Origin: Peribacillus simplex
GTDB taxonomy: Bacteria > Bacillota > Bacilli > Bacillales > DSM-1321
Assembly (NCBI RefSeq): GCF_900156045.1
Contig: NZ_FTMX01000009.1
Span: 1 to 64,000, forward strand
Length of the DNA: 64,000 nt
Direction of reading: 5' to 3'
Positions 1-7,905 of this stretch are shown in pieces. Position numbers and translations under genes: made by a program. Position 1 is the stretch's first letter, and the number at the start of each line of letters is the position of its first letter. The notes below the pieces were generated by a model that saw only the letters and a program-made list of their open reading frames with translations, did not search any database and was not told the origin of the DNA.

Positions 1-945
1 CCGATTATTTCTTATCAGGCAAAGAAGACCAGTTTACGGAAGGTAAAAACAGACGCTATCGATGCGTACCAGTTGTGTGTGCTGTATTACAAAGAGGATT
101 TTGAACCTCATAAAATTAGAGGAATTCAGCTATTAGACCTTCGGAATTTGTCAAGACAACAGGAAATCGTAACGAATATGTATGTGGAAGCCAAACTTCA
201 GTTTCACACCATTTTAGATCAAGTGTTTCCTGAATACCGGAAGGTTTTTGGGGATCTATATTCAAGGGTTTCTTTATTGATGTTAAAGGAATATCCCACT
301 TCAGTGGCGGTATTAACAGCCGGGGAAAGTAAGCTAGCAGAGAGTGTTATAGAGTTCTGTCCTAGCCGATCGGGTCAATGGGCATGGGAAAAAGCAAAAA
401 AAATAATGGACTCCGCATCTCGAAATCCATTCCAAAAAAACGTGTATGAAAGTCACGTAATCAATCTTCGTATGTATATTGAGTTGCTTTTTCATTACCA
501 GGGACACCTCTCTGATTTGGAAGATCGTATAGTGGCCCTGGCAAATGAACTGGAAGAATATAAGATCATCCAATCGATTCCCGGTATAGGAGAAAAAATC
601 GCAGCCACGATTATCTCTGAAATTGGTGAAATCGATCGGTTTAATCATCCGAAAAAACTGGTTGCCTTCGCTGGAGTAGATCCAAGTGTTCACTCTTCCG
701 GTAAGTTTACGGCAACCATTAATCGTATTACTAAAAGAGGTTCGAGCAGATTACGTCATTCTCTGTATCTTGCCGTACTATGCGGCATAAGAAGTTCAAG
801 GAACAAAAAGCTTAAAGCCTTCTATGATAAGAAAAAATCAGAAGGAAAACCGGCCAAAGTGTCAATCGTTGCCTGTATGAATAAGTTGCTTCATTGGATT
901 TACGCTTTATTAAAGAGAAAAGAAACGTTCCTAGATTTAGCCTGA
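1..945 (+). CDS. IS110-family transposase, 5'-truncated by the window edge
   Basis: The reading frame is already open at base 1, so the gene begins outside the window; the TTG at 73 is internal. About 314 codons are visible. The first visible residues include RKVKTDAIDAYQL, the end of the N-terminal DEDD (RuvC-like) catalytic domain of IS110 transposases. A C-terminal transposase_20 (IS116/IS110/IS902) domain follows, with QSIPGIGEKIAATIISEIG and the Ser region of VDPSVHSSGK. IS110 enzymes are described as moving DNA through a recombination intermediate without long terminal inverted repeats. The visible part has no frameshift or stop, so the element may be intact. A decayed relative of its 3' end lies at about 35.7-36.0 kb. 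Confidence 0.9.
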   Translation, partial: PIISYQAKKTSLRKVKTDAIDAYQLCVLYYKEDFEPHKIRGIQLLDLRNLSRQQEIVTNMYVEAKLQFHTILDQVFPEYRKVFGDLYSRVSLLMLKEYPTSVAVLTAGESKLAESVIEFCPSRSGQWAWEKAKKIMDSASRNPFQKNVYESHVINLRMYIELLFHYQGHLSDLEDRIVALANELEEYKIIQSIPGIGEKIAATIISEIGEIDRFNHPKKLVAFAGVDPSVHSSGKFTATINRITKRGSSRLRHSLYLAVLCGIRSSRNKKLKAFYDKKKSEGKPAKVSIVACMNKLLHWIYALLKRKETFLDLA

Positions 946-1085
946 TTCCCGGTTTTGTGAAACAGAGAAAAATCCTTCCAAAAGGGTTTTGGAGGGTTAT
1001 TTGGCATGGCCAAAAATAGTATATCATAATGGAAATGAAATTTTTAGAGAAAGATATTGACATCCTATTAGCTGGTTTAGTTCAA
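946..1085 (+). mobile_element. 3' non-coding end of the IS110 element
   Basis: The blocks TTATTTGGCATG and TATTAGCTGGTTTAGTTC lie just after the transposase stop. They recur in the same order after the transposase relic at 35.9-36.0 kb, so this stretch belongs to the element. The exact right boundary cannot be fixed without an empty site. Confidence 0.55.
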
Positions 1086-1186
1086 CAAGCTATAAGCGAT
1101 TCTAAGAATAAGCCCATATTTTCGTTATTCCATTAAAGGGCGCGATTGTTAAATAAACACTTAGATTTAAACGACTTTTAACCAGA

Positions 1187-1236
1187 AAAAAACCTATTAA
1201 ATCAAGGCTTATAGATGATTTAATAGGTTTTTTAAA
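1187..1236. terminator. Strong hairpin, probable bidirectional terminator
   Basis: A perfect 14-bp stem (1191-1204 with 1216-1229) is flanked by an A-run on the left and a T-run on the right. It lies between the IS110 element and the xerS-like gene. Confidence 0.7.
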
Positions 1237-1324
1237 TTTTCAATTATTTCGACGGGAGGATATCTCATTAACTATTCCTTTAAAAAATCAAGTTTTATAC
1301 ATATCTTAAATGCAATAGAGGGAT

Positions 1325-1475
1325 GTTTAATAGACCACCAACATAAGAGCCCTAAGGAAAAACACATAATACGGCATTAACTCCAAAGGTTTGAGTTATT
1401 AGACTATAACCTGATAGAACAATAACCACTATTGCTAAGACAATTCTAACCAAATTCAAGAATATATTTCCCTCT
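1325..1475 (-). pseudogene. Frameshifted relic of a small membrane protein (DUF3953-like)
   Basis: On the minus strand one frame reads VRIVLAIVVIVLSGYSLIT and another continues LMPYYVFFLRALMLVV. Together they resemble the two hydrophobic helices of small DUF3953-type Bacillus membrane proteins. The halves sit in different frames and no intact start-to-stop frame exists, so I read this as a decayed gene. The family assignment is from memory and is tentative. Confidence 0.4.
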
Positions 1476-1531
1476 AAAAATTAACCGTTCTGTCCCTTTT
1501 AGCACGTTTCTCGAAAATTACATTTAAAACA

Positions 1532-1566
1532 AAAAGGAGAAGACTAGAAAAATCTTCTCTTTTTTC
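1532..1566. terminator. Terminator downstream of the xerS-like gene
   Basis: GAGAAGA and TCTTCTC form a short stem, with A-rich sequence on one side and T-rich on the other. It sits immediately after the stop of the minus-strand recombinase gene and could act in both directions. Confidence 0.6.
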
Positions 1567-1568
1567 AT

Positions 1569-2639
1569 TTAGTCCTTTTCTAGATTATTTGTTCTTCTCT
1601 CTCCCAGCAGTTTCGCAGCCTTTTTAGCCTTCTCTTGTTCAGGATTTGTATAGAGGGCAGCCGTTGTGATTGAAGTATGACCAAGTTGATTCATCAGCAA
1701 ATGAATATCTCCTGACTGCTCCATTAAGTTTGTCCCGTACGTATGCCTCAGTTTGTGTGGGGACATCGATTTATTGGACTTAAATGCCTTCGTGTATTTC
1801 TTTACTAGAGCCTCGATGGCGCGGTTGGAAAGAGGAGTGGCACCATCATTCACCCTAGTCAAGAATACATAGGCCGTATCATCGTTTGATCCCCTGTATC
1901 GTTCCGTGCGCACAGCTAGGTATTCTTTTATGTCCTGCATAGACGGAGGAGAGACTGCCACTACATCCTTTTTTCCACCCTTACGTAAAACGTGTATTTG
2001 CTTTTCTTCGAAATCCAAGTCTCGTAGCCGTAAGTTGGATAACTCATTCACCCGGATGCCGCTTCCTAAGAAGAGAGATAAAATCGCAAAATCACGTTCC
2101 TTGTCTCTTATAAAATAAATGAGATTCCTGGACTTTTCAGGTAGCTCCTTTTCATAATTATGCTTCACGAATTCAAGAAACCGAGCATCCTCATCATTGT
2201 GGAAAATCTTTGTTGATATTCTAGAAACACGCGCCCCTAAAGTCTCTTTCACTTTATTTACTTCAATTTTCAACATTACATTTCGATAGAAGTAAGGTTC
2301 GCCATCCTCATTTTCTGTCTGAGTCGTTAAATATTTGAAAAGGGAACGTAGTGCTGAAATTTTCCGATTGACGGATACCTTTTCCGCTTTTTTTGTTTCC
2401 TTCTTATTGATGGGGATATTTCTCCGTTCCAAAAATTTAATAAAGGATTGGGCTTCGATCAACTTCAGCTTTTCCAGCACTGACAAGGGGATATCTTTAA
2501 TATGCTCCTGCTCAGCAATGCCTTCGGCTATCAGCCACTCCAAAAATAATTTATTATCAAGAACGTAATTCAAGAGGGTGGAAGGAGACCGAATATCCAA
2601 TTTCTGCTCATGGACTTGATGTTGTCTGGTATTGGCCAT
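1569..2639 (-). CDS. xerS: Tyrosine recombinase, XerS-like
   Basis: This 356-residue protein is the same size as XerS, the single-protein chromosome-dimer recombinase first described in streptococci. The N-terminal half (about 1-150) is a SAM-like core-binding domain. The C-terminal half is the phage-integrase catalytic domain with Arg in GSGIRVNELSNL, Lys in LRKGGKKD, HKLRHTYGT, HTSITTAALYTNP and the nucleophilic Tyr of ALYTN. The start is ATG with AAAGGAG upstream. No partner recombinase or phage genes adjoin it. A strong dyad lies 29 bp upstream (2668-2691). It could be a housekeeping-like XerS paralogue or the integrase of a lost element; the length favours the XerS family. Confidence 0.85.
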   Translation of the reverse strand: MANTRQHQVHEQKLDIRSPSTLLNYVLDNKLFLEWLIAEGIAEQEHIKDIPLSVLEKLKLIEAQSFIKFLERRNIPINKKETKKAEKVSVNRKISALRSLFKYLTTQTENEDGEPYFYRNVMLKIEVNKVKETLGARVSRISTKIFHNDEDARFLEFVKHNYEKELPEKSRNLIYFIRDKERDFAILSLFLGSGIRVNELSNLRLRDLDFEEKQIHVLRKGGKKDVVAVSPPSMQDIKEYLAVRTERYRGSNDDTAYVFLTRVNDGATPLSNRAIEALVKKYTKAFKSNKSMSPHKLRHTYGTNLMEQSGDIHLLMNQLGHTSITTAALYTNPEQEKAKKAAKLLGERRTNNLEKD

Positions 2640-2667
2640 TGTTTTACTCCTTTTTAACTTTTATTTA

Positions 2668-2691
2668 TGCGTAAAATGAGTATTTTACGCA
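2668..2691. promoter_or_regulatory. Perfect 10-bp inverted repeat upstream of xerS
   Basis: TGCGTAAAAT and ATTTTACGCA are separated by 4 bp, directly before the recombinase gene. It may be an operator or a binding site of the recombinase itself. The spacer is shorter than the 6-7 bp of typical dif-type core sites. Confidence 0.5.
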
Positions 2692-2978
2692 AAGATAAAT
2701 TATTTACCATCTCCCACTCCTTAAAAATATTACAAAAAAGGAGACCGACAGTCCCCTTTGCAAGTTAATTATTTTGATTTTGTTCAGCTAATCCAATCAT
2801 TTAAATTCATTTGCAATGATTCCTGGTTAGTGAATCCATATCCAGCTGTTGAATTATAAGAGTAATCACCATTATTAATCGGCTTAAAAACTACTTATTG
2901 ATAAGAATCTTCCTTCAGCGATTTTTGCAACAGATGATTTAAAAGTAATGAGTTCAGAGCAAGTGTTTAGAATTTCTC

Positions 2979-3024
2979 AAATAGCCAAAGCCGGATTCAG
3001 TGCTGAATCCGGCTTTGGCTATTT
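2979..3024. repeat. 22-bp perfect stem, 2-nt loop palindrome
   Basis: The arms 2979-3000 and 3003-3024 are exactly complementary and GC-rich in the core. The structure ends 4 bp before the stop codon of the decayed M14 peptidase gene and probably was its terminator, although no clean T-tract follows. The stretch 2692-2978 holds no gene; a minus-strand fragment reading YSYNSTAGYGFTN might be protein debris. Confidence 0.7.
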
Positions 3025-3027
3025 CTA

Positions 3028-4027
3028 CTATTTTTCGAAAATTGCATTTGATAGAAGACGGAACAAGTAATCCGGGTGGTCGCGTGATCCTGCTTCTAAA
3101 CCAATAAGAGTTACATCTTTATTCTGTTCTTTTACGATTATGGCTTGGCCCTTGGCGGTTATTTTATTTTTCCAGTGACCAGCTACAAAGAAATTATCTG
3201 AATCTGCAAGGGTCGCGACGACTTCATCATTATTCGTACCAGTGAATCATGTTGGACGATAGACAAAGCCGATATCATCCTCTCCATATCCTGCTGTTAA
3301 ACCCGTTCCCTTATAATCAACTTTTACGATACCATTACTGTTGGAATCTCCTACATTAATGATGTCGTCTGTAAGACCAAGTGTCTTAGTTGCTCTAGAA
3401 GCACCAGCACCTACAGCTATATACTTGCCACCTTCATTTAAGAAGCTTGTCACATTGTCTTTAAACATATTAAGTTGACCGGGGTTCTGTAATCCAAATT
3501 CTTTATTAGCTTCGGATAGGGTGGTAGAAATGAGACTTTCCGTTTCACTATAGACAAAAACATCAAAACCCAATTAATTGAAGGGTTGCATCACTTACGA
3601 CAAATTGAGTCCCATGAATAGAACCATTAATCATGATTGGAACTTTAAAGTCAGGATTATTGGCAACCCATTCTTGAGCTTTGCCTGGATTCTTAAACAT
3701 TTGCTTTCTAAGTGCCTTCACTTTTCCGAACTTCCCTTGCGTTGTTGGGTCAGCAATCGTGACAACGTAGAGTGGGTTTCCATCAGCTGATGTTCCACGG
3801 ACTTCAACTTTCACACGGTTTGAAAGTTTTTCAATCTCTTTTAATTTGGAACCAATTTGTGAGAATTTCACAAAGTCATAGTTTTCGCTATTAAACTTGC
3901 TTCCGTCCTGTTCCTCATATGTATTCACATCTGTCCATTGAGGTTTCTCAGCATGTCCAGAACTCCACGGAATTACTGTTAGTAAACTCACAGCCATCAG
4001 GCCGGATAATGCTTTTTTCTTTTTCAT
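3028..4027 (-). pseudogene. Secreted M14 zinc carboxypeptidase, decayed
   Basis: The gene starts with a clear signal peptide (MKKKKALSGLMAVSLLTVIP) and the M14 N-terminus up to MINGSIHGTQ. Intact M14 enzymes have HGTE here, so the Zn-ligand Glu is replaced by Gln. The frame then breaks near 3563-3573. A second frame carries only the C-terminal part (GFDVFVYSE to DDIGFVYRP), so the catalytic middle is missing. An in-frame TGA at 3247 interrupts RPT*FTGTNNDEVV where Trp is expected. Coding similarity then runs on to the natural stop at 3028 (LLSNAIFEK). At least three lesions make this non-functional. Confidence 0.85.
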
Positions 4028-4134
4028 CCTAAAACCTCCTATACCGTAAAAAGTAAAAAAGCCCAGCCCATTAAAGCGTCCAACCTAATTTGTTTGAAAA
4101 AATGTATATCTTATACAAATCTAGTTAACATAGC

Positions 4135-4171
4135 CTTTTCAGAAACCCAATATATTAGGGTTTCTGAAAAG
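4135..4171. repeat. 14-bp perfect hairpin followed by T-tract
   Basis: CTTTTCAGAAACCC pairs with GGGTTTCTGAAAAG across 9 nt and is followed by AATTTTTTT. It looks like a plus-strand terminator, but no plus-strand gene lies upstream. It is absent from the otherwise similar leader of the second paralogue, so it may have been inserted. Confidence 0.6.
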
Positions 4172-4200
4172 AATTTTTTTCTAAACTATTAACCTCCTTC

Positions 4201-4242
4201 ATAAGTACAGGCAGCTAGTCGAGTATGTTCATAGAATACAGG
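4201..4242 (+). promoter_or_regulatory. Conserved leader block, copy 1 (possible sporulation promoter)
   Basis: This block is nearly identical to 5122-5163 before the second paralogue. Both contain CATAGAATA, which fits the CATAnnnTA -10 pattern of the mother-cell sigma factor SigK. No good -35 AC is placed at the expected spacing, so the SigK reading is tentative. Confidence 0.4.
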
Positions 4243-4340
4243 AGATCGTCTGATAAAATGTAGCTTTGGAAAAGCAAGTTACTACAACAATCGATAGCAT
4301 GTATCCCATACATTTGCTGTCTAGAAAGGTGATGTATAGT

Positions 4341-5009
4341 ATGGCGGTTGTTAGTTTTTCACAAAGGCTTACCAGTAATACGAATTTTGTAAGACTTGGT
4401 GCTGACAGAGCACAAGCGGCATTTAATGCGGCAAATGGTATAGGCGTGATTCCAGATGCTGTTGCCCGTCACGTTAATCCTCCTACCTGGCCTTCATTAA
4501 AAAAATTTGATAATGATAATTTGGGTGTAGCATTTTCCCCTTTGGGGGGCAGTCCTGATCCTCAATATATTTGGGATCTTCCAACAGCTGATGGACAATC
4601 AGCTGCTTTTGCTATTGCTTCTAATCCATTAACTATTCCTCGCGTATATAGTGTTTTTTTGAATGCTTTTGCAGATAATGCCATGAAAGCAAAAATTGAA
4701 CTTTTTGAATTAATTGACGGTAGTTTTGTAAAGGCAGCTCCTCAACCGGCAGGGTTAGATGAGTTTTTATTGATTGCAGGTGATCCTAATAATCCGGCTG
4801 TCGGATTAACAATCAATGATCCACCTTTTACCTTCCAGGACAATCGTGTCTATTCTACTATAATTAATGCTCCTGCTGGGACTAAAATTGTTGTGTCATT
4901 TGAGGTCGCCAATTATCTGATACAACCTCAATATGCTTCTAATCCATCTAGTTTGAATAATCCAGCGGGTTTACAATTTATAGTCGATATCTACGGTTTC
5001 AGCTCATAA
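4341..5009 (+). CDS. Hypothetical protein, paralogue A of a tandem pair
   Basis: This encodes 222 residues. The start chosen is the ATG 9 nt after AGAAAGGTG, the same arrangement as in the neighbour; the frame is open further upstream. I do not recognise the family. The protein has no signal peptide, no membrane helix and no cysteine. Conserved segments shared with paralogue B are LGADRAQAA.NAAN, PPTWPSL.KFDND, YIWDLPT.DGQ, NPAVGLTI..PPFTFQD and NYLIQPQYAS. The composition (many short beta-like runs, Pro/Asn/Gly loops) suggests a beta-sandwich. The leader carries a CATAnnnTA box, so a spore-surface or late-sporulation role is possible but unproven. Confidence 0.75.
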   Translation: MAVVSFSQRLTSNTNFVRLGADRAQAAFNAANGIGVIPDAVARHVNPPTWPSLKKFDNDNLGVAFSPLGGSPDPQYIWDLPTADGQSAAFAIASNPLTIPRVYSVFLNAFADNAMKAKIELFELIDGSFVKAAPQPAGLDEFLLIAGDPNNPAVGLTINDPPFTFQDNRVYSTIINAPAGTKIVVSFEVANYLIQPQYASNPSSLNNPAGLQFIVDIYGFSS

Positions 5010-5121
5010 AAAAAGATCGTAACAACAATCGTTTTTTATGTTAGTTATCATAAAGACAGTTTTAGGAAGTGCTTTTAAGCTATGCATATTATATACATTT
5101 CTAGTTAACATAAATCCCCTT

Positions 5122-5163
5122 ATAAGCACAGGCAGCTAGTCCAGTATGTTCATAGAATATAGG
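5122..5163 (+). promoter_or_regulatory. Conserved leader block, copy 2
   Basis: Nearly identical to 4201-4242, including CATAGAATA. It is preceded by TTCTAGTTAACATA, also found before copy 1; a diverged third copy (TTAGATAACATA) follows paralogue B near 6075. The duplication therefore included the control region. Confidence 0.4.
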
Positions 5164-5298
5164 GTCATAAAATGTTCTTTAATAAGGACAACAGGAGTCT
5201 GACAAAACGTAGGTTTCACACGTTAACGCAAGCATACATCCTTGCGTTTTGCAGTTTCTACTCCTACTAATTCTATTAAAAGAAAGGCGATGTATAGT

Positions 5299-5991
5299 AT
5301 GGCAACTAGTTTTCCTTTCAGCAGGCTTGTCAGTAATACAGCTACGGTATTTCTTGGCGCTGACAGGGCTCAAGCTGCGCTGAATGCCGCAAATTTTACA
5401 GGAGATAATCCAGACCCTGTTTCCCGCCGTGTCGATCCTCCTACGTGGCCTTCATTACAAAAATTTGATAATGATGATAGTACACAATCTTTTTCCCCAT
5501 TTGGGGGCGTTCCCAACCCTGATTATATTTGGGATCTGCCGACATCCGATGGTCAAACGACAGCTTTTGCTGTTTCTACTGGTTCCTTTTTAACTCTTCC
5601 AGCAACCACCTCAATATTTACTGTTAGTTTGGTTGCCTTCGCCGATAATGCGATGGAAGCAAAAATTGAACTTTTTGAACGAACCGGTGGTGTAGGAAGC
5701 CCTTTTGCTAAGGCTTTCCCTCAGCCGGAAGGATTGGATGAGTTTTTATTAATCGCAGGCAAGCCAAATAATCCTGCTGTCGGATTAACAATCGATAGTC
5801 CTCCTTTTACCTTCCAGGACATTCGCATGTATTCTACTCACTTTACTGCTCCAGAAATTGGGGTTTTTAAAATTGTTGTGTCATTTAAGGGCACCAATTA
5901 TCTGATTCAACCTCAATATGCTTCTACTCCATCTAGTTTGAACAATCCAGCCGGTTTACAATTTATGGTGGATATATACTCTGCGATTTAA
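5299..5991 (+). CDS. Hypothetical protein, paralogue B of a tandem pair
   Basis: This encodes 230 residues and is collinear with paralogue A, with a few small insertions (for example around TTSIFTVSLVAFADNAMEAK). The ATG at 5299 follows AGAAAGGCG at the same spacing as in paralogue A. Both proteins share the FADNAM.AKIELFE and LDEFLLIAG cores. It has no recognised domain, signal peptide or membrane segment. The strong retention of protein sequence compared with drifted intergenic DNA suggests both copies are under selection. Confidence 0.75.
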   Translation: MATSFPFSRLVSNTATVFLGADRAQAALNAANFTGDNPDPVSRRVDPPTWPSLQKFDNDDSTQSFSPFGGVPNPDYIWDLPTSDGQTTAFAVSTGSFLTLPATTSIFTVSLVAFADNAMEAKIELFERTGGVGSPFAKAFPQPEGLDEFLLIAGKPNNPAVGLTIDSPPFTFQDIRMYSTHFTAPEIGVFKIVVSFKGTNYLIQPQYASTPSSLNNPAGLQFMVDIYSAI

Positions 5992-6122
5992 GTGAATAAA
6001 AAGGCGAATGTTTAAAATTGTTTTTTTATCTTTGTTTGTTATTTTTTTGCTCTGTATATTATATTCATTATTAGATAACATAAGCACCTTATAGGAATCA
6101 AGTCAGGCTTTTTTACTTTTAA

Positions 6123-6222
6123 TTAGCTATTGCTAGTCATCTCTTTAACTTTAGCGTAAATAGTGGAACGTGGGACACCCGTCATTTTGGTTATATCATT
6201 AACACTTAACCCATTATTTACT
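6123..6222 (-). pseudogene. C-terminal HTH fragment of a serine recombinase
   Basis: The minus strand reads NNGLSVNDITKMTGVPRSTI then YAKVKEM before a stop. This is the Hin/resolvase-type helix-turn-helix tail. The catalytic domain is absent; the sequence switches at about 6225 to an unrelated esterase fragment on the other strand. Confidence 0.6.
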
Positions 6223-6226
6223 TCTT

Positions 6227-6421
6227 ACAGCCGAATTGGATCCTCTTAGAGATGAGGGTTTAACTTTCGGCAAGAGACTGAAAGAAGCTGGCGTGAATGT
6301 AGAACTATTGCATTATGATGATTTGGTCCATAGTTTCATCAATATGATCGGGACTGTAGATGAAGCAAAACAAGCACTAGAAGAAATGACAATAAAACTT
6401 CGGGAATTGTTGCATAATTGA
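6227..6421 (+). pseudogene. C-terminal fragment of an HSL-type alpha/beta-hydrolase
   Basis: The fragment begins TAELDPLRDEG, the catalytic-Asp motif of hormone-sensitive-lipase-type esterases, and contains DDLVHSFINM with the catalytic His. It ends normally. The oxyanion-hole HGG and nucleophile GxSxG regions are missing, so it cannot be functional. It abuts the recombinase fragment, marking an old deletion or rearrangement junction. Confidence 0.7.
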
Positions 6422-6630
6422 TATTTACACCAACCAAAACAATTTGGTCTCTTGTTAATAATCCTACTGTTGTTGTTAAAGAGATTCAATTCAGTCGATA
6501 ATCGAATGATAGATAAAGAAGGGGTCCTACCACATCGGCATCAAGCTAAGGTGAATTTGTATCATCATAACGAAAAAAACGCTATTCTTTTTGTAGAAAT
6601 ATACAAGAAGGATGGCGTTTTCTGAGTTTT

Positions 6631-6815
6631 TCTGTTTCAGACGAATTGAATCTTTTTTCTCAAAAACTTCAAAACTACTTATCTCCGTCTAGCTAAAGAA
6701 GTTGGTTTTGTACTACGTACAAGTAAATATCAAGCACAAGAATTAATTGCTTTATGTGTATGACTTAGTCAACAGGTCGCGAGTACACCACTCACACAAT
6801 TGTGTAGCACAAGAC
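6631..6815 (+). pseudogene. N-terminal relic of an IS231/IS4-type transposase
   Basis: In shifting frames the DNA reads SVSDELNLFSQKLQNYLSPS, then LAKEVGFV.R..KYQAQELI, then LSQQVASTPLTQLCS. These follow the order of IS231-type transposase N-termini. A frameshift and an in-frame TGA are present and the rest of the gene is missing. An imperfect stem at about 6572-6621 could be the element's leader hairpin. The remaining DNA in 6422-6897 shows nothing else. Confidence 0.5.
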
Positions 6816-6897
6816 AAAAAACCTCTAGATTTTCTATCTTCATTTAATCACCACTTCATATCTTCAGAGTTCTTAATAATATGATAGATTTCCTATG

Positions 6898-7866
6898 TTA
6901 TTCAATATCTGCAGCACACCGGAAACCCAAATTACCTGATGAACTATCAGGGGTATTGGAACTTCTGGCGGCCACACGATATCTGTTACAATATGATTTA
7001 TGGCATAGATAAGATCCCCCTTTCATCACATGTGCTGTCCCTACTTCAGGACCGGCAGGGTTTTTGCTGATTTTTGCCTGCGTATGTACTTTGGAAAACC
7101 AATCGGAACACCATTCCCATACATTTCCGGATACATTGTATAAACCAAACCCATTCGGTGAAAAAGCATCTACAGGAGCGGTTGTAAGATAGCCATCTTC
7201 CCTTGTATTTTCTACTGGAAACGTACCTTGCCAAATATTACAATGGTGTTCTCCCTTATAGGTAAGTTTATTTCCCCAAGGATATTTCTTCTTCTCTAGT
7301 CCACCGCGAGCAGCATATTCCCATTCTGCTTCTGTAGGCAGCCTTTTTCCCGTCCACTTACAATATGCCATCGCGTCGTTCCATGAAATGTGGACAACCG
7401 GGTGATCCATCCTCCCCGCAATGGATGAATCAGGACCTTCAGGATGCTTCCAGTAAGCTCCCTCCAACGCAAACCACCATGGCGTTTCCTTTGGTGAATG
7501 AAATACTCGTCTCTTCATCTCCTCAGAAAGCAATAAGTGAAACACAAATGACCACCTATAACGTTCTGCATCTGTAATATACCCAGTATCTTCCACGAAG
7601 TCCTGAAACTGTGCATTAGTGACAGCATAACGGTCGATGGCAAAAGGTTGTACGTATACTTTCCGAATCGGTCCTTCCCCATCATCGGGAAAGCTGTCTT
7701 GGTCATCCGTCCCCATTAAAAATTCTCCACCAGGTAATTTAATGAGATTTTCATCATGTCGTATTAACTTTGATTGAGTTATCTCATTAGAAAACCCTTC
7801 GCATTGTGAGATACTGCTTCTTAATCCATTCTCTCTCTTCGACGTACAACAGTTTTTCCCGGACAA
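6898..7866 (-). CDS. Formylglycine-generating enzyme (SUMF1/FGE family)
   Basis: About 322 residues. The TTG at 7866 is chosen because GGGGAG sits 7 nt upstream; an alternative TTG is at 7881. FGE oxidises the Cys of a type I sulfatase to C-alpha-formylglycine. The fold starts at KLPGGEFLMGTDD; GKRLPTEAEWEYAARGG and GNVWEWCSDW follow. The C-terminal GGSYLCHKSYCNRYR contains both copper-binding cysteines (about C288 and C293) that separate true FGE from other SUMF1 proteins, and RSSNTPDSSSGNLGFRC matches the substrate-groove region. The gene lies 39 bp after the sulfatase on the same strand, so the pair is probably one transcript. The first 40 or so residues are not conserved-looking. Confidence 0.9.
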   Translation of the reverse strand: MSGKNCCTSKRENGLRSSISQCEGFSNEITQSKLIRHDENLIKLPGGEFLMGTDDQDSFPDDGEGPIRKVYVQPFAIDRYAVTNAQFQDFVEDTGYITDAERYRWSFVFHLLLSEEMKRRVFHSPKETPWWFALEGAYWKHPEGPDSSIAGRMDHPVVHISWNDAMAYCKWTGKRLPTEAEWEYAARGGLEKKKYPWGNKLTYKGEHHCNIWQGTFPVENTREDGYLTTAPVDAFSPNGFGLYNVSGNVWEWCSDWFSKVHTQAKISKNPAGPEVGTAHVMKGGSYLCHKSYCNRYRVAARSSNTPDSSSGNLGFRCAADIE

Positions 7867-7905
7867 TCTGTCTCTCCCCAATCGGTTGATTTATTTTAGT
7901 TTTGA

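Noticed and set aside
4230..4238. Firm assignment of a SigK promoter
   Set aside because: The -10 fits, but a -35 AC at the proper spacing is lacking in both copies; kept only as a possibility.
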